From: Boseongicola sp. SB0665_bin_10
Lineage (GTDB): Bacteria > Pseudomonadota > Alphaproteobacteria > Rhodobacterales > Rhodobacteraceae
Direction of reading: 5' to 3'
Assembly (NCBI GenBank): GCA_009838075.1
Contig: VXSG01000038.1
Span: 1-49,877 of the forward strand
DNA: 49,877 nt
Shown here: in pieces, positions 1 through 7,332 of the stretch
Layout: each line of letters opens with the position of its first letter
Numbering within the stretch: position 1 is the first letter of the stretch
The notes under the pieces: generated by a model
Seen by the model: only the letters and a program-made list of their open reading frames with translations
What the model was told of the DNA's origin: nothing
Database searches by the model: none
Program-made: the position numbers and the translations under genes

Positions 1-54
1 ACGCGCTCGGCGCAAGCGAAGAAGTTTGATACGAACTTAAGATTCGGGAGACTA

Positions 55-771
55 GTGTGCCAGTCCGTCATCATCGTCCATTCATTCGGCCATTACGTCG
101 TCGGTCGTTGGAGCGGCATCCGGGCAGAAGCATTTTCCATCGGAGTCGGGCCAGTGCTTGCGAGTCGCATCGACAGGCACGGCACGCGGTGGCAGCTCGC
201 GCTCGTGCCGTTCGGAACACGCCTCGAGTTTGGTTGCGATCAGGAGCGTATAGCCCCGCTTCCGGCGCGCGCAATCACGGCGTTGGCCGGGCCGGTGTTC
301 AACTTCGCGTTTTCCCTGGCACTGTTCGCGGCACTGCAGCTGATTCGCGACATGGCGATGGATCCGGATGACATTCGCGGCCTGATTGCTCCCAGTTTCG
401 AATCCGGCCTGGACGATCTCCGGTTGGCCATCCGTGCATTGCTCGCAGATGTTCAGCACATCGTCACCGACGAGACATCCCTCTGCAATTTCCCCGGTCC
501 GATCTCCATCGGCACGACTTACGTACTTGCTGCAAGCCAGAGCTGGGTCGCGCTTGTCATAATCATCGCGAGTGTCTCCACGATGTTCGGAGTCATCAAT
601 CTCTTTCCGGTACCGGGACTCGACGGTGGCGATCTCGTCTTTCACGCATGGGAATTCGTGACCGGCCGCCCACCAAGCGACGAGCTGAAGGGGCTTACTT
701 CCGCCATCGGGTTGACCATGATCTCTTGGTTCCTGCTGTTCTTGGTCGGGCTCGATATTTTCTGCCCGTGA
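55..771 (+). CDS. M50 site-2-protease-like membrane protein, catalytic Glu missing
   Basis: This is a membrane protein of the RseP/SpoIVFB-type M50 metalloprotease family, about 238 aa. The second zinc motif is intact as FPVPGLDGGD (residues 184-193), and the middle has AGPVFNF and GPISIG segments typical of the family. The first zinc motif, normally HExxH, reads HSFGH at residues 9-13, so the catalytic glutamate is replaced by serine. I infer that it is proteolytically inactive, or works as a scaffold. No PDZ domain fits in the short loop (about residues 100-150). The GTG start at 55 follows GGGAG (46-50), but the frame is open to the window edge, so the N-terminus could lie upstream and the usual first hydrophobic stretch is short. 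Hydrophobic segments lie near residues 78-95, 163-183 and 217-235. Confidence 0.72.
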   Translation: MCQSVIIVHSFGHYVVGRWSGIRAEAFSIGVGPVLASRIDRHGTRWQLALVPFGTRLEFGCDQERIAPLPARAITALAGPVFNFAFSLALFAALQLIRDMAMDPDDIRGLIAPSFESGLDDLRLAIRALLADVQHIVTDETSLCNFPGPISIGTTYVLAASQSWVALVIIIASVSTMFGVINLFPVPGLDGGDLVFHAWEFVTGRPPSDELKGLTSAIGLTMISWFLLFLVGLDIFCP

Positions 772-1006
772 CCTGGAGCCATTGGTGCATTGGCTGCTGA
801 TCATGCCGCCCACGTGCCGGGATAAGGCCGTCAGGCCGTGCATGACACTTGCTCGCCAATGCGACGACCAGGTTCTGCACAAGGCTGGAGACGGCACGGC
901 CAACGGGTGCCGCGATGTCCAGGCTTCGGCGACCGGCAACCATTTCGCGTTTTCATGCGCCCCGCATATGGTCGGCAGGCGTTGCGGAAAGCTGACGGGG
1001 GACAGG

Positions 1007-1552
1007 ATGCCGCGCCCGAAGAGACCTATCGAGGAACGCCTGGCAGTCGCCAGGACGCGCCGGGATGCAGCGGAGGCGAAGGTGCAGGCTCTCCAAGCCG
1101 AGATGGATGCGTTCGAACAAGCGGCATTCGCCGCGCTGGGCCGGGCGGTCGTGACGGCCGAAACGGATGCCGGAAACAACGACTTCGTGCTGTTGCGATA
1201 CCTTCCGGCGATCAAGAGCGACCTGCATCGCGAGTGGCTCGAAGGGCAGCTCCGACCGACGGTGTATTCTGCTCGTGAGCCAGGCGAAGCTGAACCACGA
1301 AGCTTGGAAGGCGCGCAGGAGACAGGGGCCGGAAATGCCACGGCGATCGCTGATGGCAACGGCGCGGGCGAGCGAGAAGCAGTAGGCAAGCAGGAGCTGG
1401 CGCCGGAAGCGGCGGACCCGCCGTCCCCTCTGGACGCGCTTGGCGACAAGATCGTGCCAATGGCGTCTCCTTTCCCCGACCTTGAGCTGTCCGCCGAAGA
1501 GTCTTCCGGGATGTACGAACTGCTGCGCGCCGTGGAGAAAGCCAACGGATGA
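1007..1552 (+). CDS. Coiled-coil hypothetical protein
   Basis: A soluble 181 aa protein that I do not recognise. Residues 5-50 are charged and heptad-like (RRDAAEAKVQALQAEMD), suggesting a coiled coil, followed by a linker rich in Gly, Ala and Glu. The ATG at 1007 is preceded by GGGGGACAGG; a longer reading from 782 gives a Cys-rich, non-native-looking N-terminus and was not used. The stop overlaps the ATG of the following lipoprotein gene (ATGA), so the two are probably co-translated. Small coiled-coil proteins of this kind often act as mobilisation accessories, but nothing here proves that role. Confidence 0.6.
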   Translation: MPRPKRPIEERLAVARTRRDAAEAKVQALQAEMDAFEQAAFAALGRAVVTAETDAGNNDFVLLRYLPAIKSDLHREWLEGQLRPTVYSAREPGEAEPRSLEGAQETGAGNATAIADGNGAGEREAVGKQELAPEAADPPSPLDALGDKIVPMASPFPDLELSAEESSGMYELLRAVEKANG

Positions 1553-2112
1553 AGCGCACCGGATTCGAGATCTCGCCAGGTCGCATTCCAGCCCATCCTC
1601 CGTCTGCGATGAAGGGCCTTTCGATTCGAATTCCCGCCATGCGTCCGGCCCTCCTGTTCGCAGCCCTCGCTCTTGCTGGCTGCTTGGGCACCGCCAGCCA
1701 AAATCCACCCCCGCTTCTCAATGAGGCCGAGGCATGTGCCGTCGGTTACGACCTCGCCCAACGCATCCACGAAGCCGTCCGAGTCAAGGATTCCGTGATC
1801 GTGAAGACCGCGGGCGCGAATGCCTGCGAGCGGCACGCCCTTGTCTATCTCGAACGGGCCGGGTTCACGCTTGTTCCCGGTCAGCGCGCGGGCGCGGCCA
1901 CGTTCAGCGTGGAGGTCGAATCCCTGCCACGGGCGCCCGGCGATTTTCCCAAGGTGCGGGCCGTGGCAATCGTGGGCGACGGGCTGCGCGTCGCGCGCAG
2001 CTACAGGCCGGCCAGGACCGGCGTCGTGCCCGTGACGCCGTTCGCCGTGCAGCATCTCGATCCGAAGTCTTACGGACGCGTCGAAACCTGGAAGTGGTGG
2101 GTCCGACCGTGA
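1549..2112 (+). CDS. Predicted outer-membrane lipoprotein
   Basis: Exported lipoprotein of up to 187 aa. A clear lipobox (LALAGC) follows a hydrophobic stretch, so the mature protein would start at the cysteine and be anchored in a membrane. The ATG at 1549 overlaps the upstream stop; an internal ATG at 1609 gives a more typical short signal peptide and may be the real start. The mature part (acidic start, then DSVIV and a GFTL strand, then alternating strands) looks like a small alpha/beta domain, the sort of fold found in DotD/TrbH-type lipoproteins of conjugation machines, but sequence similarity is too weak to name it. Its stop overlaps the next GTG start, tying it to the lysozyme-like gene. 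Confidence 0.65.
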   Translation: MKRTGFEISPGRIPAHPPSAMKGLSIRIPAMRPALLFAALALAGCLGTASQNPPPLLNEAEACAVGYDLAQRIHEAVRVKDSVIVKTAGANACERHALVYLERAGFTLVPGQRAGAATFSVEVESLPRAPGDFPKVRAVAIVGDGLRVARSYRPARTGVVPVTPFAVQHLDPKSYGRVETWKWWVRP

Positions 2113-2852
2113 CAGGGCGACCGGTCCGCGGGCGACGGTCGCTGCAGCGCCGGCGACCGGAATTGCTGGCAATCCTCGGGATCGCTCTTTCCCTGGGCAT
2201 GACCGGTGCCGTCGCGAACGCCAGAGCTGCAAGTGAGGACCTCCTGGCGTTCATCCGGGCGGTCGAGGCACCCGGGGGATACGACGACTACGAACGCAGG
2301 ATCCCGGTCGCGCCGCCGCGGAAGCTGACCCGCATGACGGTAAGCGAGGTGCTCGAATGGCAGCAGGTCATCCGTCGCAAGGGCGCGACCTCCTCCGCCG
2401 CGGGTGCATACCAGATCATCCATGCGACCCTGGCGGACCTGGTCGCCACCCATGGCATCTCCCGGCACGCGCTCTTCGACGCTGAGATGCAGGACAGGCT
2501 GGCAAGGCTCCTGCTGGCCCGCTGCGGCGCGCGGCCCAAGCCGAACGAAACCGCCCGCCATCCTCGATACGCCAACTGCCTGGCGCGCATTTGGGCAGGG
2601 CTGCCGCTCGTCTACGGGCCGGAACGTGGCCGGTCCGCCTACCACCGCGTCGCGGGCAACCGGGCGCTGGTCCTGCCCGAAGCGGTTCTCGCCCTCCTGG
2701 CCAGCCACAGTCCTACCAGTTGGAGGGCAGTGATCGTGGAAGCCAGGTCGCGGTCCGCCGCACGGCCCGTCGCCTTCCGCGTCGTTCCCGACAGTGTCCG
2801 GAAAGACATGAATGTCCGAGTCTGGACCGTGGACCCCTACGCAAGCCAGTGA
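2109..2852 (+). CDS. Exported lysozyme-like (GH104-like) peptidoglycan hydrolase
   Basis: A 247 aa secreted protein. A GTG start at 2109 (GTGA overlap with the lipoprotein stop) gives a basic n-region, a hydrophobic core and a cleavage site after ANARA. The mature domain carries the pattern of phage-type muramidases: an acidic residue in FIRAVEAPGGYDDY, then LTRMTVSEVLEWQ, then the strong AGAYQII segment, then LFDAEMQDRLARLLL. Such enzymes cut the glycan strand; in transfer systems they open the wall for the secretion channel. The C-terminal 60 aa (about residues 185-247) do not belong to the core domain. Longer reading frames starting upstream overlap the lipoprotein and were discarded. Confidence 0.7.
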   Translation: MTGRPVRGRRSLQRRRPELLAILGIALSLGMTGAVANARAASEDLLAFIRAVEAPGGYDDYERRIPVAPPRKLTRMTVSEVLEWQQVIRRKGATSSAAGAYQIIHATLADLVATHGISRHALFDAEMQDRLARLLLARCGARPKPNETARHPRYANCLARIWAGLPLVYGPERGRSAYHRVAGNRALVLPEAVLALLASHSPTSWRAVIVEARSRSAARPVAFRVVPDSVRKDMNVRVWTVDPYASQ

Positions 2853-2868
2853 CCAAACGGAGACACAC

Positions 2869-2943
2869 ATGAACAGGCCACTCGCCAATGAAGAAATGCA
2901 GCCCGTAAACAGGCTCCCTCCCTCGCGGTCGATTCCCGGATGA
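2869..2943 (+). CDS. Possible 24-aa leader peptide
   Basis: A very short frame with ATG at 2869 and a good ribosome site (CGGAG, 7 bases upstream). Its TGA overlaps the ATG of the next gene in an ATGA junction at 2940-2943, so translation of the NTPase gene may depend on it. The product is rich in Pro, Arg and Asn with no run of a single amino acid, so an attenuation mechanism is not obvious. The NTPase ATG has no ribosome site of its own that I can see, which supports coupling. Confidence 0.35.
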   Translation: MNRPLANEEMQPVNRLPPSRSIPG

Positions 2944-3908
2944 TGGCATCTTGGGCCGGCATCGATCGCGACCCCCGGATCGGGGATCTCGTCCTGGGGC
3001 GCGTGCTGCGCGTTGGCGAGAACGACAGCCTCGAGGACGGGCAGGGCCGCATGCATCCCCTGGACGTCGGCAGCCAGGCCGTGTTCGTCCACGCCACGCG
3101 CTACGCGCCCGACGTCTTCGAGGGGCATCTTTCGCAGGGCCGTCTCGGGGAGGTCGACATGTTGTCCCGGTCCGGCGTGGTCGGCATGATGGTGGCGAAG
3201 AACGACCTCGTCGAGAACCCGACGAGGGTCGAGATCCTGGGCCACGTCCTGGATGGCGACGGCACGCCGGTCAACACCCGCGACCACGCGTCTCCGATGC
3301 TTCGCCGGCAAGTGCGGCCCGGTCATCGCTTGGCCAGGATGATCCTGCATGTCGGCACGGGCATGAACGCGGGCAAGACCACCTCGGCAAGGGCCTGCTG
3401 CGCAGCCCTCGCAGGATTGGGCCATTCCGTCTCGGCGAGCAAGATCACCGGCACGGCAAGCGTGAAGGACATCCTCCGCATGAAGGATGCCGGGGCGGAA
3501 ACCGTGGCCGAATTCGCCAGGTTGGGTCATCCCTCGACCTACCTGCTCGACGAAGCGGAACTCGTCGGCATCTTCGCTAGCCTTGAAGCGCATTGCGCCC
3601 GTGATCCTGACGGCTTCTGGGTGTTGGAACTGGCCGACGGCATCCTGCAGCGCGAAACAGCGATGATGCTGCAGAACCCCCGGCTGCAGTCGCGGATCCA
3701 CCGGCTGGTCCTGTCCGCTGGCGACGCGCTGGGCGCACTTGGCGGCCTGCATGTCCTTCGGGAGAGGTTTGGCCTCGTGCCGGACACCGTGTCGGGTCGC
3801 GTTTCCTCGTCGCCGCTGGCGCTTCGGGAGCTTCAGGAACAGGCCGACATTCCCGTGTTCAGGAACGCCCGTCCCGACATCGGTCAGCTCCGCATCATCC
3901 TGCTGTAG
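2940..3908 (+). CDS. Two-domain P-loop NTPase (DUF1611/dethiobiotin-synthetase-like)
   Basis: A 322 aa protein with an N-terminal beta-rich domain (about residues 10-125) and a C-terminal NTPase. The P-loop GTGMNAGKTTS lies near residues 139-149 and is followed by the pattern LAGLGHSVSASKITGTAS, like the K-x-TG segment of SIMIBI-class enzymes such as dethiobiotin synthetase, MobB and DUF1611 proteins. The ELADG segment further on may supply the metal-binding acid. Substrate and pathway are unknown. It is not DotB: there is no secretion-ATPase signature. Its last codons and the following bases are repeated at 4672-4753 (see that entry). Confidence 0.6.
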   Translation: MMASWAGIDRDPRIGDLVLGRVLRVGENDSLEDGQGRMHPLDVGSQAVFVHATRYAPDVFEGHLSQGRLGEVDMLSRSGVVGMMVAKNDLVENPTRVEILGHVLDGDGTPVNTRDHASPMLRRQVRPGHRLARMILHVGTGMNAGKTTSARACCAALAGLGHSVSASKITGTASVKDILRMKDAGAETVAEFARLGHPSTYLLDEAELVGIFASLEAHCARDPDGFWVLELADGILQRETAMMLQNPRLQSRIHRLVLSAGDALGALGGLHVLRERFGLVPDTVSGRVSSSPLALRELQEQADIPVFRNARPDIGQLRIILL

Positions 3909-3919
3909 GGTCGGGCAGC
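3837..3919 (+). repeat. Direct repeat copy A (3' end of P-loop gene)
   Basis: An 83-base segment covering the last 24 codons, stop codon and 11 downstream bases of the P-loop NTPase gene. By hand alignment it matches 4672-4753 at about 80 percent with one single-base gap. This is the intact coding copy. Confidence 0.8.
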
Positions 3920-4030
3920 TTGCGGTGATCGTTCCCGACAACTTAGCGCAGGGAGTTTCATGACAGCGGCAATCAACACGGCTCAGCGAGAGTGCAATCC
4001 TGCTGGTCCAGGCACACCATGGAGAAACGG

Positions 4031-4669
4031 ATGGTGACGTCGCTTCGAGACCAACTGTTCCCCTACGCGGTGACTGCCGTCCTGACGCATTTCCCCACAT
4101 TTGCAACCGTCCTTGCCGTCGCGGTGCTGGCCGCCATCATCCTGGCAAGAGGCTGGCGCCGTCGGCCGCGTGTCCTGGCCGGCAAGGCGTACGTAACTGA
4201 CGGTGACGGGCTGCGCGTGCAGGGCAGGGAGGTGCGCTTTGCGGCCCTCGACGCGCCGGAATGGGACCAAAGGGCGAAGCATCAGGACGGCTACTGGTTC
4301 GCGCACGGCAAGCGCGTGAAGAGCGCTCTCATCCAGAAGATTGGCGGCAGGCGCGTGAAGGTCAAGGTCGAATCCTGGGACAAGTTTGGCCGCGCGGTAG
4401 GCACGGTCTTGTGCGAGGGCCGGGACATTGGCGAGTGGCTCGTTCGGGAAGGGCACGCAATCGCTGCCTATGGCGACAGGTACAGGAAGGTTGAAAGGCA
4501 GGCGCGCAAAGACAAGCGAGGAATGTGGGCGCATGAGCGCAACATTGACCCGCGCGTCTGGAGGCATGCCGTAAAGAAGCCCGCAGACAATCCCTCGCCG
4601 GAGCAACCGCGGGTGCGAGTCCTTGGCAAGAGCCAACACAACCGCAGGTCCAAGTGGAGCACCCGATGA
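4031..4669 (+). CDS. Membrane-anchored thermonuclease-family (SNase) nuclease
   Basis: A 212 aa staphylococcal-nuclease-fold protein. The family motifs are in order: DGDGL (metal and substrate site), FAALDAPE, KFGRAVGTV, REGHA and the closing KRGMW. An N-terminal hydrophobic helix (about residues 16-38, TVLAVAVLAAIIL) would anchor it in the inner membrane with the nuclease outside, as is common for SNase proteins carried on conjugative plasmids. The ATG at 4031 is chosen because GGAG lies six bases upstream; ATGs at 4019 and 3992 are poorer. The gene sits between two imperfect direct repeats, so it may have been inserted, or left behind, by a local duplication. Confidence 0.82.
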   Translation: MVTSLRDQLFPYAVTAVLTHFPTFATVLAVAVLAAIILARGWRRRPRVLAGKAYVTDGDGLRVQGREVRFAALDAPEWDQRAKHQDGYWFAHGKRVKSALIQKIGGRRVKVKVESWDKFGRAVGTVLCEGRDIGEWLVREGHAIAAYGDRYRKVERQARKDKRGMWAHERNIDPRVWRHAVKKPADNPSPEQPRVRVLGKSQHNRRSKWSTR

Positions 4670-4671
4670 GG

Positions 4672-4753
4672 GAGCAGCCCGAATTTCCCTGTTCAGGAGT
4701 GTTCGCCCCGACATCGGGCGGCTTGGCATCATATTGCTGTAGCGTCGGGCAGC
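4672..4753 (+). repeat. Direct repeat copy B (decayed 3' end of P-loop gene)
   Basis: An 82-base segment just after the nuclease stop. It matches the 3' end of the P-loop NTPase gene (3837-3919) codon by codon apart from one missing G. Read with that base restored it ends in RPDIGRLGIILL and a stop, against RPDIGQLRIILL in copy A. It is therefore a remnant of a second copy of that gene's end. Confidence 0.8.
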
Positions 4754-4774
4754 GTAGAAGGCTCCCTTGAAGAC

Positions 4775-5437
4775 TTGCGTTGGCTCTTCGCCATAGCCAT
4801 TGGCCTGCTGTCCTCGGCCGCCACGGCCGATCAGTTGCCGGAGGCGCCCTTTGCCGGGCTTGTGGGTACCAATGCAAGCCGCGACGGGCGCGCCATCTTC
4901 TTCCAGCTCCCTGCCTCGCAGGGCCGATTCCGGGTTCCCGGGCACACCCAGCCCTATCGTCTTGGCCACCAGGGCGCGCGTGTCGCGGCGCTGCTGATTT
5001 CCTGCCGGATCCCGGGGCCGAAGAATGCCGTGGGACCGGATCCGGGACATGCCTCCGCCGTCATCGTGTTCGATGATCATCCGAACCAGCCCGACGCGTG
5101 GAGCTTCCTCGACCCGAGGCACTGGGCCGCCGAACTCTTCGGCTTCGCTTCCCAGGAAACCGGAATGTCGATGCGCCTTCCAGACGGCCGAGATCAAACG
5201 GGCACGCTCGTTCGCCGGAGGGCCAGCTACGGCGGCGGAAGGCCGCGCCTTCAACTGGGCCTCGATCCCGAGAGCGTCGTGCACTGGCTCGACCAGCAAG
5301 TCTATCCGGTCACTTTCGGCATCAGCGCAACAGGGCACGAGGCCGCGATCAGCATGAGATTCGTGGCGACGCCGGCGCTGCGCGATGCCGTCCGGCGAAT
5401 GGCAGTTCACTGTCCCTTTTCGTTGTCGGAGCCTTGA
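4775..5437 (+). CDS. Secreted hypothetical protein
   Basis: A 220 aa protein with a signal peptide (MRWLFAIAIGLLSSAATA, cut before DQ) read from a TTG start at 4775. No ATG in this frame gives the signal sequence, which is why the TTG is preferred. The mature part is rich in Gly, Arg and Pro and has an evenly mixed strand-like pattern; I do not recognise a family. It lies just after repeat copy B and probably acts in the periplasm. The only in-frame stop is at 5435-5437. Confidence 0.55.
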   Translation: MRWLFAIAIGLLSSAATADQLPEAPFAGLVGTNASRDGRAIFFQLPASQGRFRVPGHTQPYRLGHQGARVAALLISCRIPGPKNAVGPDPGHASAVIVFDDHPNQPDAWSFLDPRHWAAELFGFASQETGMSMRLPDGRDQTGTLVRRRASYGGGRPRLQLGLDPESVVHWLDQQVYPVTFGISATGHEAAISMRFVATPALRDAVRRMAVHCPFSLSEP

Positions 5438-5526
5438 TCGCTTTGACCAGGCAACGGCGGTTTCCGGCTTTCATGCAATGCGATCATGTTTCGGTTGCAT
5501 TCATCCTGCTGGAAGAAACAAATGTA

Positions 5527-5676
5527 ATGCCCGACCCCCTGCCGGACATTATACTGGAAATCGAGCTGTTCCCGGACGATCCCGAATTCCGAAAGAGGCT
5601 TCGACTGCGGATACCCGTCGAGGAGGTGCTGTGCGCCGCCGCATTTGTCCTTGGTGTCATCCTCGCCGTCGCTTAG
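5527..5676 (+). CDS. Small single-span membrane protein
   Basis: A 49 aa frame, acidic at the N-terminus (DIILEIELFPDDPEF), with an Arg-rich middle and a C-terminal hydrophobic segment (VLCAAAFVLGVILAVA). A GGAAG sequence lies upstream. The base composition fits its neighbours. No family is recognised and it could be a chance frame. Confidence 0.35.
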   Translation: MPDPLPDIILEIELFPDDPEFRKRLRLRIPVEEVLCAAAFVLGVILAVA

Positions 5677-5779
5677 AGGCTTGGGCTTACCTTAGCGACG
5701 CCGGATGCGATCGAATGCATGACTTTGGAAGCATCAGGCGCAGTTCAGCATTTGAAGGTGTCGTTCGAAGGCCCTGATG

Positions 5780-6358
5780 CTACTGACTGATCGTGATTGG
5801 CACACCCGGCCCCTCTGAACCAGGAAACTGCCAACCCATGTGTGTGACCGAACTGATGACCGCGCACGAGATTTCCGCCACATGTCGTTGCACCTGTTCG
5901 AGGTATGCGCAGTCGATTCGCATGTCGAACACGTTTTGCTTCTGATCCACGAACAAGGGCATCGATGCACCATTCGCATCCGGGGTTGACCACGATCCGT
6001 GGCAGAGAACGTTTCTTTGCTTCGCCGCCTGTCGGAGAAGATGCAGCAGTTCGTCAAGGTCCTCCACGGTTGCTTCCGGGTGATCTCGCACAGCCCTTTC
6101 GTACTGCGCGATCAGGCTGCCCAAAGGGTTCGTCAATGCCTTCTGCAATGTGGGCAGCCACTCCTTGAATGCGGCGTCTACTTCAGCTTGTTCGTATCTT
6201 CTCGTCGCCGTGAAGGAAAAGACTGCCTTCCCGAGGATCTCTTCAAGGAAGCCAAATGTTGCGACCGTCCGTCCCAATTGCTCCCAGAAAGCAGGGCTAT
6301 GGCAATGGGTTGGAAAGCCGATGGGAAGAGCATCGACGTTCACAATACGCGCGGTCAT
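5780..6358 (-). CDS. HEPN-like protein with RX4H motif
   Basis: A 192 aa helical protein. Residues 20-50 form an amphipathic helix (FWEQLGRTVATFGFLEEIL) and a later helix carries RNVLCHG, which fits the R-N-x-x-x-H signature of HEPN ribonucleases and nucleotidyl-transfer targets. HEPN proteins are common toxins and RNases in defence and toxin-antitoxin modules; catalytic activity here is inferred only from the motif. GGAG lies six bases before the ATG. It follows scpA on the same strand with a 16-base gap, so the two form an operon in the place where scpB normally follows scpA. Confidence 0.55.
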   Translation of the reverse strand: MTARIVNVDALPIGFPTHCHSPAFWEQLGRTVATFGFLEEILGKAVFSFTATRRYEQAEVDAAFKEWLPTLQKALTNPLGSLIAQYERAVRDHPEATVEDLDELLHLLRQAAKQRNVLCHGSWSTPDANGASMPLFVDQKQNVFDMRIDCAYLEQVQRHVAEISCAVISSVTHMGWQFPGSEGPGVPITISQ

Positions 6359-6374
6359 TTCGTTCTCCTAATCG

Positions 6375-7163
6375 TCAGGCGGACTGGACCGCCTTGATCT
6401 GGACCGGCGCGAATGTCTCGCCCTGCCGGATTCGGATCGTGCCGCCCTTGGCGAGTTCCAGCGACGCTGCGAAGTGCGATGCCGTGACCGAACGGCGCCA
6501 TTTCGGGTCGGTTTCCCTGTCGTCCGGCAGGAATGACGTGAGATCGGTCCACTCGCCCGCATTCTTGACCAGAGCGCGCAGTCGCTCAAGGGCCTGCTCG
6601 GGCGTCATGGCGCGTTCACGGACGAACGTGAGAGGCCTCGGCTTGTCGCTGTTACGTTCGCATATCCGAACATAGCCTTCCAGGAGATCCATGAGTGTCG
6701 CGGTGCCGTTTACGTGACGCACGCGTGTCACGTCTTCCGGCATGCCGCGCACGAAGAAGTCCCTGCCAAGCCGGTCTCGCCCCATGAGCGTGCCCGCGCA
6801 GTCCCGCATTGCGGCCAGCCGTTCGAGCTGGAACGCGAGATGCGCCGCCAGTTCCTCGCCGGACCGTCCCTGGTCGTCCGCGTCTCGTGGCAGCAACAGC
6901 CGCGACTTCAAATAGGTCAGCCAGGCTGCCATGATCAGGTAGTCGGTCGCAAGCTCGATCCTGAGCGTCTTCGCGCGCTGGATGAACTGGAGGTACTGTT
7001 CCGCCAGCGCCAGCACGCTGATCCTGCGAAGGTCCACCTTCTGGTTGCGCGCCAGTTGAAGCAGGAGGTCAAGCGGCCCTTCGAACCCGTCGATGTCGAC
7101 AAGCAACGTGTCGGGCTCGATGCGAGCCTCGAAATCGTCGAAATCCGCTTCGCCGTCCGGCAT
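6375..7163 (-). CDS. scpA: Segregation and condensation protein A (kleisin)
   Basis: A 262 aa ScpA, the kleisin that bridges SMC heads. The conserved N-terminal block FEGPLDLLLQLARNQKVDL and the YLIMAAWLTYLKSRLLLP segment are present, and the acidic linker and C-terminal winged-helix region follow in order. Length is normal for the family. The ATG at 7163 is used; a TTG at 7229 would add 22 poorly conserved residues. No scpB follows: the next gene is the HEPN-like protein. No smc lies in the window. It is either a relocated host gene or an element-borne second kleisin. Confidence 0.85.
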   Translation of the reverse strand: MPDGEADFDDFEARIEPDTLLVDIDGFEGPLDLLLQLARNQKVDLRRISVLALAEQYLQFIQRAKTLRIELATDYLIMAAWLTYLKSRLLLPRDADDQGRSGEELAAHLAFQLERLAAMRDCAGTLMGRDRLGRDFFVRGMPEDVTRVRHVNGTATLMDLLEGYVRICERNSDKPRPLTFVRERAMTPEQALERLRALVKNAGEWTDLTSFLPDDRETDPKWRRSVTASHFAASLELAKGGTIRIRQGETFAPVQIKAVQSA

Positions 7164-7268
7164 CTCCGAGCGTCCTGATCCGCCAAGGTGCGTTCGTGGG
7201 GATCCTAATCGCGAGGCATGAAAGCCCAAAACCGCCGCTTAGTGCGGGCGCAAGTGCGGACGCAAAGG

Positions 7269-7297
7269 CTGTCATTCGGCCGCAGGCATGCTATGTT
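7269..7297 (+). promoter_or_regulatory. Sigma70-like promoter of the AAA ATPase gene
   Basis: CTGTCA (7269-7274) and TATGTT (7292-7297) are separated by 17 bases and end 35 bases before the ATG at 7333. The paralogous gene at 43595 has CTGACA and TATGGT with the same spacing at the same distance, so the elements are conserved between copies. Confidence 0.55.
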
Positions 7298-7332
7298 CAA
7301 TCCGCAACACGAGACCGGCGGAGGAATGCGCC

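Noticed and set aside
82-2232. 716-codon minus-strand open frame
   Set aside because: It is a shadow of several well-supported plus-strand genes, is Arg/Ser/Pro-rich and has no recognisable motif.
2070-4106. 678-codon minus-strand open frame
   Set aside because: Antisense to the lysozyme-like and NTPase genes, which have clear domains; high GC produces long antisense frames.
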